A stretch of DNA of 64,000 bases. Source: Ptychodera flava. Lineage: Eukaryota; Hemichordata; Enteropneusta; Ptychoderidae. Of the stretch, positions 63,771-64,000 are shown piece by piece. The position numbers and the translations under genes were made by a program. The first letter of the stretch is position 1. Each line of letters begins with the position of its first letter. The DNA lies in assembly GCF_041260155.1 (NCBI RefSeq), contig NC_091941.1, positions 25,418,247-25,482,246 on the forward strand, written 5' to 3'. Below the pieces are notes generated by a model. That model made no database searches. It worked only from the letters and a program-made list of their open reading frames with translations, and was not told the DNA's origin.

Positions 63771-63985
63771 CCCTTTGAACACCAATGTCAATTTTTGTCG
63801 TCATTATAAAATATACTCTGGTCAATTTTTCTAAAATTTTTGCCAAAATTTAGATAAAAAACTGTTGCCAAAGAAATATGATGTCCATTTGCTCCAAAAT
63901 TATCAGAAAATTTCAGAAAAATTCATAAAAATTGGTAGGATGTGGCATTACAAGTTTGGTGGGAAAAATTACAGCACTCAAAGGG
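63771..63985 (+). mobile_element. TTAA-type miniature inverted-repeat element, copy B
   Basis: Flanked by intact TTAA on both sides (63767-63770 and 63986-63989). Ends are CCCTTTGAACACC and the complement of CCCTTTGAGTGCTG. It aligns with the reverse complement of 6600-6812 along its length, and at 215 bases is nearly the same size. No coding capacity. Confidence 0.88.
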
Positions 63986-64000
63986 TTAAACAAACCATGC

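Overview
This is eukaryotic, almost certainly metazoan, DNA. It has spliced genes with GT-AG introns, AT-rich non-coding sequence, abundant microsatellites and several short inverted-repeat transposons. The gene content (a KASH-domain nesprin-type protein and Fuseless-like eight-pass membrane proteins) and the TTAA-flanked miniature elements suggest a marine invertebrate. A deuterostome is my best guess, but the species cannot be fixed from the sequence alone. I see no bacterial, CRISPR, rRNA, tRNA or viral feature.

Layout. Positions 1-4400 hold nothing I recognise. About 4400-13000 and about 14400-24800 are two diverged copies of one tandemly duplicated block. Each block carries, in the same order, a two-exon Fuseless-like membrane protein gene on the + strand (5351-7048; 15041-16473) and a short Met/Gln/Pro-rich protein gene on the - strand (9580-9945; 19283-19651). 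Coding parts are far better conserved than flanks. Several DNA transposons landed in only one block, so the other block preserves the paralogous empty site: a 1.07-kb TIR element at 7998-9064, a near-perfect 183-bp fold-back element at 12529-12711 and a TTAA element at 6600-6812. Block 2 carries a 1.86-kb TIR element (21955-23814) with a 218-bp TTAA element nested inside. The 1.4-kb spacer between blocks has a short array of about 170-bp repeats.

Positions 25000-47900 contain no coding region I can support, only microsatellites, candidate regulatory motifs and possible 5' untranslated exons. They are either intergenic or long 5' introns of the next gene.

Positions 47943-61346 hold a ten-coding-exon gene on the + strand for a 1957-residue protein by my splice model. 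It has three spectrin-like repeats, a 1193-codon exon encoding an acidic, Ser/Pro-rich, probably disordered region with a poly-Lys tract and three 24-residue repeats, and a C-terminal KASH domain ending in PPPV. Such proteins sit in the outer nuclear membrane and bind SUN proteins in the perinuclear space. The tail of the window is a long AT-rich 3' region with an about 20-bp minisatellite and a second copy of the TTAA element.
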